From NCBI GenBank assembly GCA_963791295.1, contig CAWBRY010000004.1, positions 992,001 through 1,056,000 of the forward strand: a DNA stretch of 64,000 nt, written 5' to 3'. The notes below the pieces were generated by a model. That model saw nothing but the letters and a program-made list of their open reading frames with translations. It made no database searches and was not told where the DNA came from. This document shows, piece by piece, positions 1 to 9,100 of the stretch (within the stretch, counting starts at the first letter, position 1; each line of letters begins with the position of its first letter). Made by a program: the position numbers and the translations under genes. Source of the stretch: CAWBRY01 sp963791295 (GTDB lineage Bacteria; Bacteroidota; Bacteroidia; Chitinophagales; Chitinophagaceae).

Positions 1-479
1 AACACCCCGGTATCCAGAATTTCATATTCGGGTTGCTGGTGAGATCGATTTCGGTTCTCGTCACGCAATTTCGTGTATGGAAAAGCCTGCTGCGGATATT
101 TGTACAGGTATTCCATATAATAATGTGAAGGAAGATTGTCGAGATAGTAATATAGTTCCTTTACGTCTTCGCCATGGTTGCCTTCTGTGTTGCCAAGTCC
201 AAAAAGTCTTTCCTTCAATATAGAATCATTTTGATTCCATAAGGCTAATGAAAAGCACAGGTTCTGGAAATAGTCCGAGATGCCGGCAAGGCCATCTTCA
301 CCCCATCGGTAAACCCGGCTATGAGCATGATCAAATGGAAAGTAATGCCATGCATCGCCGTTCAGACTGTAATCTTCGCGGACAGTACCCCACTGTCGCT
401 CGCTCAGATACGGGCCCCATTGCTCCAGGGGAATGGTTTTACGGGAATTCTTATTAAGACGCTTTTGTTCCGCTGTCAT
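1..479 (-). CDS. MGH1/GH63-like glucosidase, N-terminal part (runs off the window)
   Basis: The first 159 codons read on the minus strand from the ATG at 479 and stay open to the window edge. The protein begins MTAEQKRLNKNSRKTIPLEQ and continues with WGPYLSERQWGTVREDYS, HYFPFDHAHSRVYRWGEDG and NTEGNHGEDVKELYYYLD. I recognise these as the conserved N-terminus of Bacteroidota MGH1-like glucosidases related to GH63, usually close to 900 residues, which act on alpha-glucosides. There is no signal peptide at this start. The start codon overlaps the amidase stop (ATGA, 476-479), so the two are probably translationally coupled. The catalytic half lies outside the window, so substrate is unknown. Confidence 0.85.
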   Translation of the reverse strand, partial: MTAEQKRLNKNSRKTIPLEQWGPYLSERQWGTVREDYSLNGDAWHYFPFDHAHSRVYRWGEDGLAGISDYFQNLCFSLALWNQNDSILKERLFGLGNTEGNHGEDVKELYYYLDNLPSHYYMEYLYKYPQQAFPYTKLRDENRNRSHQQPEYEILDTGV

Positions 480-1282
480 TGGTACTTCTTTACTAAGTCA
501 ACGAGAATTTTTTTATCCGCTTCATTGATGATGGGAATGGAATCGTTCTGTACAAAATGAAGCTTGAAAGATAAGATCGCAGGAATAGAATCTTTTATAT
601 CATAGCCGATAATGCGCAGAGCCTGAAGATCATTAAAATCAGGAGGCACCTGAATGCCCGTGGTATCATACCAGAAGCCAAATCCTTTTTCTGCCAGCCG
701 TTGCCATGGAAAATATTTATTGGGGTCTACCTTACGGCCGGGAGCAATATCGGCATGACCAATAAAATTGGCGGTGGGAATATTGTACGCTCGTTTCAGA
801 CGATCCAACAGTTCGAATAATCTCTCCATCTGCGGATCGGTGAAAGGCTCAAAACCATTATTGTCTAATTCGATCCCGATGCTCGCTGAGTTGATATCGG
901 TGCTGTTGCCCCATTTACCTGCTCCGGCGTGCCATGCACGGAAGTAATCATTCAGCATATGATGGATCGTCCCATCCTTGCAGACGACGTAATGCGCGCT
1001 TACCTGTGATTTCACGGTAGTAAAGGTTTTCAATGTCACTTCGCAATTGGCCTGAGCTGTATGATGGAGAATAACAAAATTGGGTTTGCGCATGTTAAAA
1101 TTAGTGGCGCCAATCCAATCTGGTGCGTTGACAAATGAATCGCTGACCGGATATTGGGCTAAGATTTTTCCATAAGCCTTTGCCTGCTTCTTATAAGACT
1201 TGTTGGTTTTACTGTAAGGAGGTTTGGCACAACTGGCGATTACCAACGTCGACAATAAAAAAATGCTGCGAAACAGATTCAT
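476..1282 (-). CDS. N-acetylmuramoyl-L-alanine amidase (AmiD-like lipoprotein)
   Basis: This 268-residue protein has a lipoprotein signal (LVIASC, Cys18) followed by an Amidase_2/PGRP-type domain. Visible zinc-site motifs are FVILHHTAQ (near residue 73), the WHAGAGKWGN segment, and IGHADIAPGRKVDPN near residue 175. The family cleaves the amide bond between N-acetylmuramic acid and the stem peptide, and lipoprotein members act in the periplasm during cell-wall turnover. It lies 26 bp downstream of the slipin gene and overlaps the next gene by four bases. This suggests an nfeD-slipin-amidase-glucosidase operon. The family is clear; the exact substrate (intact wall or released muropeptides) is inferred. 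Confidence 0.9.
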   Translation of the reverse strand: MNLFRSIFLLSTLVIASCAKPPYSKTNKSYKKQAKAYGKILAQYPVSDSFVNAPDWIGATNFNMRKPNFVILHHTAQANCEVTLKTFTTVKSQVSAHYVVCKDGTIHHMLNDYFRAWHAGAGKWGNSTDINSASIGIELDNNGFEPFTDPQMERLFELLDRLKRAYNIPTANFIGHADIAPGRKVDPNKYFPWQRLAEKGFGFWYDTTGIQVPPDFNDLQALRIIGYDIKDSIPAILSFKLHFVQNDSIPIINEADKKILVDLVKKYQ

Positions 1283-1308
1283 TCTCAGTAAAAATATCCT
1301 GAAAGATA

Positions 1309-2088
1309 TTAAGATTCAGAGTTGGCGCCTTTGTTATTCAGGAATGGTTTTAAAAGATCTATGGGCACTGGAAAGATCGTCGTAGAATTATTTTCGGTCG
1401 CTATTTCTCTTAGTGTCTGCAGGTAACGAAGAGTAAGCGCGCTAGGTTGTTCGCTTAAGATTTTTGCAGCGTCAGCCAAGCGTTGGGATGCCTGGAATTC
1501 ACCCTCCGCCGCGATGACCTTACTTCGACGTTCCCTTTCTGCTTCTGCCTGTTTGGCCATCGCACGTTGCATCTCCTGTGGCAGATCAATTTGTTTTACT
1601 TCAACATTGGACACTTTCACTCCCCACGGCTCTGTATGTGCATCGATGATCTGTTGTAACTTATGATTGATTTTTTCTCTTTGTGATAAAAGGTCGTCCA
1701 ATTCTGATTGCCCCAATACGCTTCTTAAAGTCGTTTGAGACAGTTGCGATGTGGCCATTAAAAAATTTTCAACGCCTACAATGGCTTTTTGCGGCTCAAT
1801 CACACGGAAGTATACAACCGCGTTTACTTTTATCGAAACATTGTCCTGGGTAATGACATCCTGTGTGGGCACATCCATGACGACCGTGCGCAGGCTCACC
1901 CTTACCATGCGATCAATTACAGGGATCAGGAGTATCAGCCCGGGTCCTTTTATTCCCTCGCCACCGATGAGTCGCCCCAACCGAAAAATGACACCTCGCT
2001 CATATTCACGCAATATGCGAATAGCATTAGCAAGGATGATCAGGGCAAAGAGAATGACGACGGTCAGAAAGATTGGGAATTTTTCCAT
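1309..2088 (-). CDS. Slipin (SPFH/band 7 membrane protein)
   Basis: From ATG 2088 the protein (MEKFPIFLTVVILFALIILA) has one N-terminal membrane anchor and then an SPFH domain with EYERGVIFRLGRL, GPGLILLIPVID and DVPTQDVITQDNVSI. A charged alanine/glutamate-rich helix follows (AKQAEAERERRSKVIAAEGE). A longer reading from a TTG at 2127 would overlap the nfeD stop but adds residues before the anchor unlike other slipins, so I prefer the ATG. Slipins form oligomers in membrane microdomains and are regularly encoded beside NfeD, as here, where the membrane-bound protease is thought to act on the stomatin partner. Function beyond that partnership is not established by the sequence. Confidence 0.93.
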   Translation of the reverse strand: MEKFPIFLTVVILFALIILANAIRILREYERGVIFRLGRLIGGEGIKGPGLILLIPVIDRMVRVSLRTVVMDVPTQDVITQDNVSIKVNAVVYFRVIEPQKAIVGVENFLMATSQLSQTTLRSVLGQSELDDLLSQREKINHKLQQIIDAHTEPWGVKVSNVEVKQIDLPQEMQRAMAKQAEAERERRSKVIAAEGEFQASQRLADAAKILSEQPSALTLRYLQTLREIATENNSTTIFPVPIDLLKPFLNNKGANSES

Positions 2089-2123
2089 ATAGTTGTTTTT
2101 AAAACCTGCACCGCAGGATTGAA

Positions 2124-3404
2124 TCAAACATTTATTTGCTCTACATAAACCTTTAAGCCTTTCATTTCCCGCACTCTTACCTTTTCTCCTCTAAGTATCT
2201 TGCCGGCGATTGATTCTGCATTCCAGATCTCACCCTGCAACCGAACTCTACCCAAAGGATCCAGCTCGTCTAATGATTCTCCCGTGGCTCCGATCAACGC
2301 GCCAATTCCGGTAACAGGTTTGCGTCGTTGTGCTTTCAGTCCAACACCGATGACAAAAAGAAAAAACAGCGCTGAAATGGCTGTCCCGGAAATGATCACG
2401 CTGCGGGAAATTCTTACCATCTCCATTCCGGAGCCGGGCCTGATCAACATCATCGAACCGAGCAGCAAGGAGATTACACCGCCAATAGCCAATAAACCAT
2501 GACTTACAATTTTCAACTCCAATAAGAACAGAATGATGCCAAAAATGATCAGTGCAAGTCCTGCATAGTTGATCGGCAATGTATGCATGGAATAAAATGC
2601 GAGGACCAGGCTAATGACTCCAACAATGCCGGGAAGGATAGCGCCTGGGTTATAAAATTCGAACAGCATTCCAAACATGCCGAGCAATAATAAGATATAA
2701 GCAATATTTGGATCACTGATGATGTTCAACATTTTTTGTATAAAATCCATATCGTAATCTTCGACGCGCGCGTTCCGCGTATGTAACGTTACATTCATGG
2801 CATTGAGTTGAACCTGCCTGCCATCGATCTGGTTCAAAAGATCCTTTTCATTCTTTGCGATCAGGTCAATAGCAGAATCTTCCAAAGCCTCTGTCTCCGT
2901 ATAGGAAAAACTTTTGCGCACCGCATTTTCCGCCCATTCCAGGTTGCGGTTTCTCTTTGCGGCAATCGACCTGATGAATGCCGCCGCATCGTTGGTCACC
3001 TTCGTACTCATAACGCTATCGATCGGAGATTGCATGCTCACGGGATGGGCCGCGCCAATGTTTGTTCCGGGACTCATAGCTGAAACATGCGCCGCGAGTG
3101 ATATGAATACTCCTGCCGAACCGGACTGTGCTCCCGACGGTGAGACATATACGATCACAGGTACAGGAGAATCCAGGATGTCGCTAACTATCTTTCGTGT
3201 CGACTTCAGGAGTCCACCGGGTGTATTCAAATGAATGAGGACACATTCTGCATTTTCTTTCCCTGCTTTCTTAATTCCATTGTGAATATAATCGGACGTA
3301 ACAGGATTAATGGTACTCTCGACCTTTAAGGAAACAATGACCTGGGCGGAAACAGCATTAAGAAGGAAAAAGAAAAAGAAATTGTATAATAATAAACGCT
3401 TCAT
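2124..3404 (-). CDS. nfeD: NfeD membrane-bound serine protease (long form)
   Basis: This 426-residue protein has a signal peptide and a ClpP/SppA-like protease domain. LIHLNTPGGLLKSTRKIV resembles the substrate-binding strand, SPSGAQSGSAGVFISLAAH contains the nucleophile serine, and the basic residue of the dyad probably lies in the AKRNRNLEWAENAVRKSF segment. About four membrane helices follow, and then a C-terminal OB-fold (GATGESLDELDPLGRVRLQG). The long form is known to cleave stomatin-type proteins near their C-terminus. The slipin gene follows directly, the standard partnership. Nfed is first in a minus-strand run and is divergent from the antiporter gene, with 161 bp between them. Confidence 0.93.
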   Translation of the reverse strand: MKRLLLYNFFFFFLLNAVSAQVIVSLKVESTINPVTSDYIHNGIKKAGKENAECVLIHLNTPGGLLKSTRKIVSDILDSPVPVIVYVSPSGAQSGSAGVFISLAAHVSAMSPGTNIGAAHPVSMQSPIDSVMSTKVTNDAAAFIRSIAAKRNRNLEWAENAVRKSFSYTETEALEDSAIDLIAKNEKDLLNQIDGRQVQLNAMNVTLHTRNARVEDYDMDFIQKMLNIISDPNIAYILLLLGMFGMLFEFYNPGAILPGIVGVISLVLAFYSMHTLPINYAGLALIIFGIILFLLELKIVSHGLLAIGGVISLLLGSMMLIRPGSGMEMVRISRSVIISGTAISALFFLFVIGVGLKAQRRKPVTGIGALIGATGESLDELDPLGRVRLQGEIWNAESIAGKILRGEKVRVREMKGLKVYVEQINV

Positions 3405-3565
3405 AATTAAAGTCAGTCGCTGAAATGAAGCCTGGCTGAATAGACCTTCTGTAATTTACTGAAATCTCCGAACAATCCGGCGCGCTGATAATTTGACAAT
3501 CATCTTTTTGCGGCGGCAGAAGCATTCATTATCTTCAACACGCGCGCATACTTAAATTGCCCTAA
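3405..3565. promoter_or_regulatory. Divergent intergenic region, nfeD / antiporter
   Basis: This 161-bp gap separates two divergent genes and should hold promoters for both. On the plus strand a TTTGAC (near 3492) precedes the antiporter start. I cannot see a clean TAnnTTTG box at the right distance, so no individual promoter is called. Confidence 0.4.
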
Positions 3566-5029
3566 ATGGCACTTTCTCCGGAAAATATATTATTGGTGGG
3601 CTCTGGTCTTTTATTGATCAGCATTTTGGCAGGCATCACATCCACTCGATTTGGGGTGCCCACCCTCATTCTCTTCCTGGTAGTAGGAATTTTGGCAGGA
3701 TCAGAAGGGATCGGAGGCATTGCATTCGATAATCCGCATGCAGCCGAATTTATTGGCGTCACTGCCCTTAATTTCATTTTATTTTCCGGAGGTTTAGATA
3801 CGAACTGGCAAAACATAAAGCCTATCGTCTGGCGCGGCATTGCTTTATCCACTATTGGGGTTTGTGTAACGGCAATGACTGTCGGTTTCTTCGTTCATTT
3901 TATTCTCCACTTCACTCTGCTTGAAGGATTGCTATTAGGCGCCATCGTATCAGCTACCGATGCCGCCGCAGTGTTTTCTATTCTTCGAAACCGGGGAGTC
4001 AAGTTAAAAGGGACAACATCTGCACTCCTGGAATTTGAAAGCGGCAGCAACGACCCGATGGCCTATTTCCTGACCATTTCTCTCACGTCTGTTATAGCCA
4101 GTAATAACCTGGACCTGCTCCAACTACTCATACAATTCGTAAAAAGTTTTGTGATCGGAGCTGCAATGGGTTATTCCATGGGCAAGATCAGTCATTGGGT
4201 GATCAATAAGATAAAGCTGGAAACAGACGGGCTTTATCCCGTGCTGGTACTGGGACTTGCAATGTTTACCTATTCAGCTACACAGGTAATCGGTGGCAAT
4301 GGTTTCCTGGCTATTTATCTGTCTGCGCTTGTTCTCGGCAATAGCAATTTCATTCACAAACGTAGCCTGGTAAAATTTTATGATGGACAGGCGTGGCTCA
4401 TGCAAATCATTTTATTTCTTTCCCTTGGTCTTCTTGTATTTCCTTCGCGCGTCATTCCGATTATGGGGTCAGGTTTATTGATCGCTGCATTTCTTATGTT
4501 TATCGCAAGGCCACTAGGTGTCTTTGCCGGCCTGGCATTTTCCAATTCCAGTCTGCGTGGTAAACTGTTCCTGTCATGGGTGGGTTTGAGGGGCGCTATC
4601 CCGATCGTGTTTGCCACCTATCCGATGATAGCCGGGTTAGATAAAGCAGGCATGATCTTCAACCTGGTCTTTTTCATTTCAATTACTTCAGTGCTATTGC
4701 AAGGCACTACCTTGCCGGTCGTTGCAAAATGGCTAAAGGTCACTATCACCCCTGAACCAGCTCCATCAACACCTGCCATTGGCACAATTCCAATTGTGTT
4801 GGGAGCCGTTGCAAATGATCTGAAAGAACTTACCTTATCAAGTAGTTCCAGGGCCAGAGGGAAAAAAATTGTAGACATTCACCTTCCGGTTTCTTTCAAT
4901 ATCGTGGCCATAAGAAGGAACGGTGAATATTTCCTCCCTACGGGTGCCACTGAACTAGCGGAAAATGATACGTTGCTTATCCTGGCTAATGATAAAGATG
5001 AGCTTCAGACCGGAATGGAAATGTTATAG
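3566..5029 (+). CDS. CPA1-family cation/proton antiporter with TrkA_C tail (NhaP2/CvrA type)
   Basis: This 487-residue protein has about twelve membrane helices, with family landmarks GAIVSATDAAAVFSILRNRG and ALLEFESGSNDPMAYFL, which carry the acidic ion-binding residues, plus SWVGLRGAIPIVFATYP late in the membrane domain. Residues from about 410 form a soluble TrkA_C-like domain (ARGKKIVDIHLPVSFNIVAI) that in related proteins responds to cytoplasmic ligands or ions. The layout matches potassium/proton antiporters of the NhaP2/CvrA group, which exchange cytoplasmic K+ or Na+ for H+. Ion preference cannot be read from sequence. The symporter gene follows closely, so they probably share a transcript. 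Confidence 0.9.
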   Translation: MALSPENILLVGSGLLLISILAGITSTRFGVPTLILFLVVGILAGSEGIGGIAFDNPHAAEFIGVTALNFILFSGGLDTNWQNIKPIVWRGIALSTIGVCVTAMTVGFFVHFILHFTLLEGLLLGAIVSATDAAAVFSILRNRGVKLKGTTSALLEFESGSNDPMAYFLTISLTSVIASNNLDLLQLLIQFVKSFVIGAAMGYSMGKISHWVINKIKLETDGLYPVLVLGLAMFTYSATQVIGGNGFLAIYLSALVLGNSNFIHKRSLVKFYDGQAWLMQIILFLSLGLLVFPSRVIPIMGSGLLIAAFLMFIARPLGVFAGLAFSNSSLRGKLFLSWVGLRGAIPIVFATYPMIAGLDKAGMIFNLVFFISITSVLLQGTTLPVVAKWLKVTITPEPAPSTPAIGTIPIVLGAVANDLKELTLSSSSRARGKKIVDIHLPVSFNIVAIRRNGEYFLPTGATELAENDTLLILANDKDELQTGMEML

Positions 5030-5053
5030 GTGCCCGATTTGAATCGATTTCTA

Positions 5054-6289
5054 ATGAGAAAAGTCTTTACCAACCTCACCTTCTGGGTTCTGACGGCAAT
5101 CACTGCAGGAGTATTGCTCGGATATTTCGCTCCCGGCACAGCAGTAAAGATGCAGCCGTTGGGAAAGTACTTCATTGAAGTCGTGAAGCTTTTCATCTAT
5201 CCAATTATTTTCCTGACCATATCATTAGGAATCAGCGGCATGGGTGATTTGAAGAAAGTGGGGCGAGTAGGAGGAAAGGCCATACTGTATTTCGAAATTG
5301 TCACCACGCTTGCTCTGATCATTGGAATCATCGTTTCGTTTTTAATAAAACCCGGCGGTGGCGTCGATACTACAGGTATACATGCAGGTGATGTTTCCGC
5401 ATTCAGGCAAAAAGCATCGGAGTTCAGCTGGTGGAAATTTTTTAAAGAGAATCTAACCATCCAGGTGTTGCTGTTTTCCATTGTGGCCGGCATCTGGCTT
5501 AGCAAATACCGCAACAAGCAAAAGATTATCAGGATACTGACGCCGATCTCCAGGTATGTTTTTAAAGCGCTTCACCTGGTGATGATCCTCGCGCCGATCG
5601 GCGCCTTTGGAGGCATGGCCTATACAATTGGAAGGTTTGGTTTGCATACATTATTACCCCTTGGCAAGTTGATGATTTGCGTTTATTTAACCTGCCTGGT
5701 TTTCATATTCCTGGTTCTTGGATCTCTCTTACGATATTATAAAGTGAGCATTTTCAAATTTCTTAAGTTTATAAAAGAAGAATTGCTGATTGTATTGGGA
5801 ACCTCTTCTTCAGAGGCCGCCTTGCCTTCCCTGATCGAAAAGCTGGAACGAATGGGATGTTCCAAGCCAGTGACCGGATTGGTGGTTCCTGCCGGATATT
5901 CATTTAACCTGGACGGCACAACCATTTATCTCTCGATGGCAGTGATCTTCCTGGCGCAGGTTTATCATATCCACCTCTCGACAGCTCAAATATTCACGAT
6001 CATTGGGGTATTGATGATCACTTCCAAGGGGGCTGCGGGCGTAACCGGCAGTGGTTTCGTTGTACTGGCTTCAACATTAACTGCTGTAAAGGTGATACCG
6101 GTGGAAGGCCTTGCTTTATTATTAGGTGTGGATCGATTTATGTCAGAAGCCAGAGCCCTTACCAATTTCATCGGCAACGGCGCAGCTACGATTTGGCTGG
6201 CAAACAACGAGAAGGAATTTTCAAGAAACAAAATGTTAATTGCCTTCGAAGAAGAAAATCAAAACAACGTGATTAGCAATCGATCTTAA
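5054..6289 (+). CDS. Dicarboxylate/amino acid:cation symporter (DAACS family, GltP/DctA type)
   Basis: The protein has about eight membrane helices with re-entrant loops. The diagnostic segments are a serine-rich stretch (LGTSSSEAALPSLIEKLER), PAGYSFNLDGTTIYLSMAVI and GVTGSGFVVLASTLTA. A conserved aspartate follows in LLGVDRFMSEARALTNFIGN, as in transporters moving glutamate, aspartate or C4-dicarboxylates with Na+ or H+. I start at ATG 5054 (MRKVFTNLTFWVL). A GTG at 5030, directly after the antiporter stop, would add eight residues and cannot be excluded. There is no detectable Shine-Dalgarno sequence, which is usual in this phylum. Confidence 0.92.
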   Translation: MRKVFTNLTFWVLTAITAGVLLGYFAPGTAVKMQPLGKYFIEVVKLFIYPIIFLTISLGISGMGDLKKVGRVGGKAILYFEIVTTLALIIGIIVSFLIKPGGGVDTTGIHAGDVSAFRQKASEFSWWKFFKENLTIQVLLFSIVAGIWLSKYRNKQKIIRILTPISRYVFKALHLVMILAPIGAFGGMAYTIGRFGLHTLLPLGKLMICVYLTCLVFIFLVLGSLLRYYKVSIFKFLKFIKEELLIVLGTSSSEAALPSLIEKLERMGCSKPVTGLVVPAGYSFNLDGTTIYLSMAVIFLAQVYHIHLSTAQIFTIIGVLMITSKGAAGVTGSGFVVLASTLTAVKVIPVEGLALLLGVDRFMSEARALTNFIGNGAATIWLANNEKEFSRNKMLIAFEEENQNNVISNRS

Positions 6290-6310
6290 TGCTTAATCCT
6301 CCGTCAAAAT

Positions 6311-6340
6311 TTTGAAATAGCAAAACGGGCATTAAATTTG
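6311..6340 (+). promoter_or_regulatory. Bacteroidota-type promoter, TTTG-N18-TAAATTTG
   Basis: TTTG at 6311-6314 and TAAATTTG at 6333-6340 match the -33/-7 pattern of the primary sigma factor in Bacteroidota (TTTG and TAnnTTTG) with an 18-bp spacer. The predicted transcript starts near 6345 and leads into the YXWGXW lipoprotein gene at 6385. Confidence 0.7.
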
Positions 6341-6384
6341 TCGCCCCCATTTTGATGAAAGTTATATACTAAAAAAAGTAGTTT

Positions 6385-6675
6385 ATGAAAAAAGTTATTT
6401 TGATCGCCATAGTTTTCTTCATGTTGTTTCCATTGCTTAGCTGTGGACCAACTCATGTTATGGTTTCAGACAGGCCTACCGCCGTCATTGCAGTCAGACC
6501 CAATCCTCCCAGGGCAGGGTACGTATGGATCGATGGAGATTGGTATTGGTCAGGAGGCAGGTATGCTTGGAGGGATGGATATTGGACAAGACCACGTGGT
6601 CATCGGCATTGGCAGACTGGTGAATGGCAACGGCGCGGCAACGGTTGGTATTGGAGAAAGGGAAGGTGGCATTGA
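6385..6675 (+). CDS. Small YXWGXW-type lipoprotein
   Basis: This 96-residue protein has a lipoprotein signal ending LLSC (Cys20). It is followed by a tryptophan/glycine-rich body with repeated aromatic units (YVWIDGDWYWSGGRYAW, RDGYWTRPRGHRHW, RRGNGWYWRKGRWH). This pattern fits the YXWGXW-repeat family of Bacteroidota and Proteobacteria, whose biochemical role is not known; the short W-x-W units probably form small beta-hairpins at the cell envelope. It has its own good promoter upstream and is convergent with the next gene. Confidence 0.85.
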   Translation: MKKVILIAIVFFMLFPLLSCGPTHVMVSDRPTAVIAVRPNPPRAGYVWIDGDWYWSGGRYAWRDGYWTRPRGHRHWQTGEWQRRGNGWYWRKGRWH

Positions 6676-6700
6676 TAGTAGACTCGCAAAAAAATAATTT

Positions 6701-9082
6701 TTATTCCATAGTCTGCTCGAGGTGAGCGAGCCGCCCATCCTTGCCCATTCCTTCGATAACGACCCGGAATGCTTTACTGACATCGTTGTTGTAAAAACTT
6801 AGCCTAACCTTATTATTTTGCGATGTTGTATTTACCTGAGGATTCCAATATAGTGTCGTGCGCAAATCGCGCTTTTCATTGCCCGGGCTGAAGGTGCTGT
6901 AATTAGGTGAATAAAATTGCCTGAGCTCTGTATATGCGGTCACTGTATTATTGGCCAGGCCCTTTCCAGGAGTTGTTTTCACATCGCTTCCGCGGCGTGT
7001 ATAAATGGCAATAGCACCACCCGAGCCTCCAGAAGACGGCCCGAAGAACGGAGGCCGAAACACTTTGATATAGGCAACATCCGCAACCGATAACGAGGAT
7101 AACAGACTAAGATCTGTCTGAACTTCATCAATATATATGGTAGGTGAAGCCCCCCTCCATTCAAAGCTGGGTGTACCAGAAGCACTGCTCATGTTTTTTA
7201 TCTGAAGCCCCGCTACCCTTCCCTGCAGGTAGTCGAAAATACTATAAGATGCGGGGCTAGTTGCGTCATTTACTAAATCAAACTGATAGCTATCGCCTCC
7301 TGCGAATAATCCTGAAGCATATTTTTCATCTAATATTTGAAGCGGTGATCTTGTTTTGGTTTTCACTATTACATTTTCCAAAACTTTTCCTTCATACATC
7401 TTCATTAATTGAATGGCTTCATCCGAAAGTTGAAAATGGCGGAAGCTGCCACTGGTATCAGATGGATTATAAAAATACCCGCCGGCAACAGCTGTGTTGC
7501 GCAATCCCTGCAACCGGGATTCCATAAAAATCACGGAGCCGTCTTCCAACCCTTTGGAAAGGTGATAGTATATATGAGCGGTGTCGAACAGCACTACAGA
7601 CTGATCATTGAATGTTCCATCAGGCTCCAATGGAACCATCAATATCTTACTCTTCGCATCCTTTTGGCTCATGATCATGACAATATTGGCACCCCCGCGA
7701 AATTGGGAAGCCATGACTCCATACACTTTGCCAGACAAGGTGAGGTAAGCGGTGTCCCGGGGAAAATTGATCTTTGGCAATTTTCCTTTCGCAACTTCTT
7801 CCCATTTAAATCTGCGCCATCCATGTGTGAGCATTACCAGATCCAGACGCTGGCTGATAGAATCGCTGTTATTTAAAAAATAGTAAGCAGGGTTATACAC
7901 CTGTCCTTTGATCTCGCCAGTTAACAGGAGCCGGGAAATTATATTGTCGCTACTATCTGCGTCGATACCAATATCAGTTATAGAAATAGAAAAATTGGAG
8001 GGCAAACTATCCGGTACCACGATCTCTATTTCATTTTTCGCTCGTTTATTTAAGCCCCAATGGATCACATTCATCTCCGGGCGAAATAGATAATCCTGAT
8101 TGTTGACATAGGTTATTCTCTCCGCCAATGCCTTCCATTGATCATCAAAGACAGTTATCGTTAAGATTCCGGTAGGAAGATCCTGGGTCGGTATGATCGC
8201 CTGAGCTGTGCCCGAACTGATATCCCTGGATACTTTAAATACCTGGAATTGGTTCATCGTCCCAATTACATGAATCGGCCCGGTCACTGCGCCTGGAGTC
8301 GCATCAATCGTAAACGGTCGTTTGTTTCCCACAATACCAACTCTTATTGCAACGCCACTCGACTTGATAGCTGGCAAAGGGGTTGTGTACTCCTGGCCTT
8401 TATCAACCCGCCATTTTGCCGTATAAGTTTCACCCGCTTTTGGATTAAGAAAGATATAGCCCATACCATCGTGAATAACTTTCAACGTGTCAATCGTAAT
8501 TCCCTTTTCATCCTGAATGATACCTTTTATTTTTATTGGCGTTCCCCATTGGTCATTGGCCTTGAATGCAATTTTATTGACAACGCCGGCAATGGCATCT
8601 CCTCCTTCGGGAAAAAACTGCAAGGCAGGTATCACTTCACTTTTACGGTCCGCAAGGGAAGGATTTCTTGAAAGTATTCGGATATCCTTATTATATATGA
8701 AGTCAGAATCAAAATTGAGCATCCAGCGGGTATAAGCCTTTGCGTGAATAAACTTTCCGGAGTACCCGGCAGGAATGTCGATTTGGCCGTTGGTTGTCGC
8801 ATTAACGATCGGGCAGACGTTTCGAAAAACCAGGTTGCCTTTATCATCCGTCCAGTCAATATAAAAGGTCTTGCTCTCATCAGCGGGAAAGATACCTTTC
8901 ATCAGGTAAGCCTTGAACCAAATGGTTTCCCCGGGTACGTAAGAAGACTTATCAAAATGAAGATAGCTCCGTTCAGTTCCGAAATCGTTGGCATACTTCG
9001 CAATAGTGGAGTCTATATTTTGTGAATTGGCAGTTAATGAAAGGAGGAAGTATCCACAATAAGCAACTATAATCAGTTTCAT
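6701..9082 (-). CDS. Outer-membrane-type protein with MG2-like domains and a TonB-plug domain
   Basis: This 793-residue protein has a signal peptide (ending near LTANSQ). N-terminal macroglobulin-like beta-sandwich domains follow (YLHFDKSSYVPGETIWFKAY is the usual MG2 opening). A TonB-receptor plug-like domain lies near residues 600-720 (LQGRVAGLQIKN, SPTIYIDEVQTD, GGSGGAIAIYTRRG). There is no 22-strand barrel, so it is not a receptor itself. Such plug-containing MG2 proteins are common in Bacteroidota and usually unnamed; roles in the envelope or in peptide handling have been suggested from domain content only. The CotH-like gene ends 18 bp upstream, so they are probably co-transcribed. Confidence 0.8.
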   Translation of the reverse strand: MKLIIVAYCGYFLLSLTANSQNIDSTIAKYANDFGTERSYLHFDKSSYVPGETIWFKAYLMKGIFPADESKTFYIDWTDDKGNLVFRNVCPIVNATTNGQIDIPAGYSGKFIHAKAYTRWMLNFDSDFIYNKDIRILSRNPSLADRKSEVIPALQFFPEGGDAIAGVVNKIAFKANDQWGTPIKIKGIIQDEKGITIDTLKVIHDGMGYIFLNPKAGETYTAKWRVDKGQEYTTPLPAIKSSGVAIRVGIVGNKRPFTIDATPGAVTGPIHVIGTMNQFQVFKVSRDISSGTAQAIIPTQDLPTGILTITVFDDQWKALAERITYVNNQDYLFRPEMNVIHWGLNKRAKNEIEIVVPDSLPSNFSISITDIGIDADSSDNIISRLLLTGEIKGQVYNPAYYFLNNSDSISQRLDLVMLTHGWRRFKWEEVAKGKLPKINFPRDTAYLTLSGKVYGVMASQFRGGANIVMIMSQKDAKSKILMVPLEPDGTFNDQSVVLFDTAHIYYHLSKGLEDGSVIFMESRLQGLRNTAVAGGYFYNPSDTSGSFRHFQLSDEAIQLMKMYEGKVLENVIVKTKTRSPLQILDEKYASGLFAGGDSYQFDLVNDATSPASYSIFDYLQGRVAGLQIKNMSSASGTPSFEWRGASPTIYIDEVQTDLSLLSSLSVADVAYIKVFRPPFFGPSSGGSGGAIAIYTRRGSDVKTTPGKGLANNTVTAYTELRQFYSPNYSTFSPGNEKRDLRTTLYWNPQVNTTSQNNKVRLSFYNNDVSKAFRVVIEGMGKDGRLAHLEQTME

Positions 9083-9100
9083 CAGGTGTCTTTTGCTTTC

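Noticed and set aside
6443..6697. 84-codon overlapping frame in the YXWGXW gene
   Set aside because: Glycine/isoleucine-rich product that mirrors the WG repeats in the true frame; the true frame has the lipoprotein signal and a promoter.
6676..6720. A-rich/T-rich hairpin after the YXWGXW gene as a terminator
   Set aside because: Only about five base pairs can form around a long AT loop, too weak to call.
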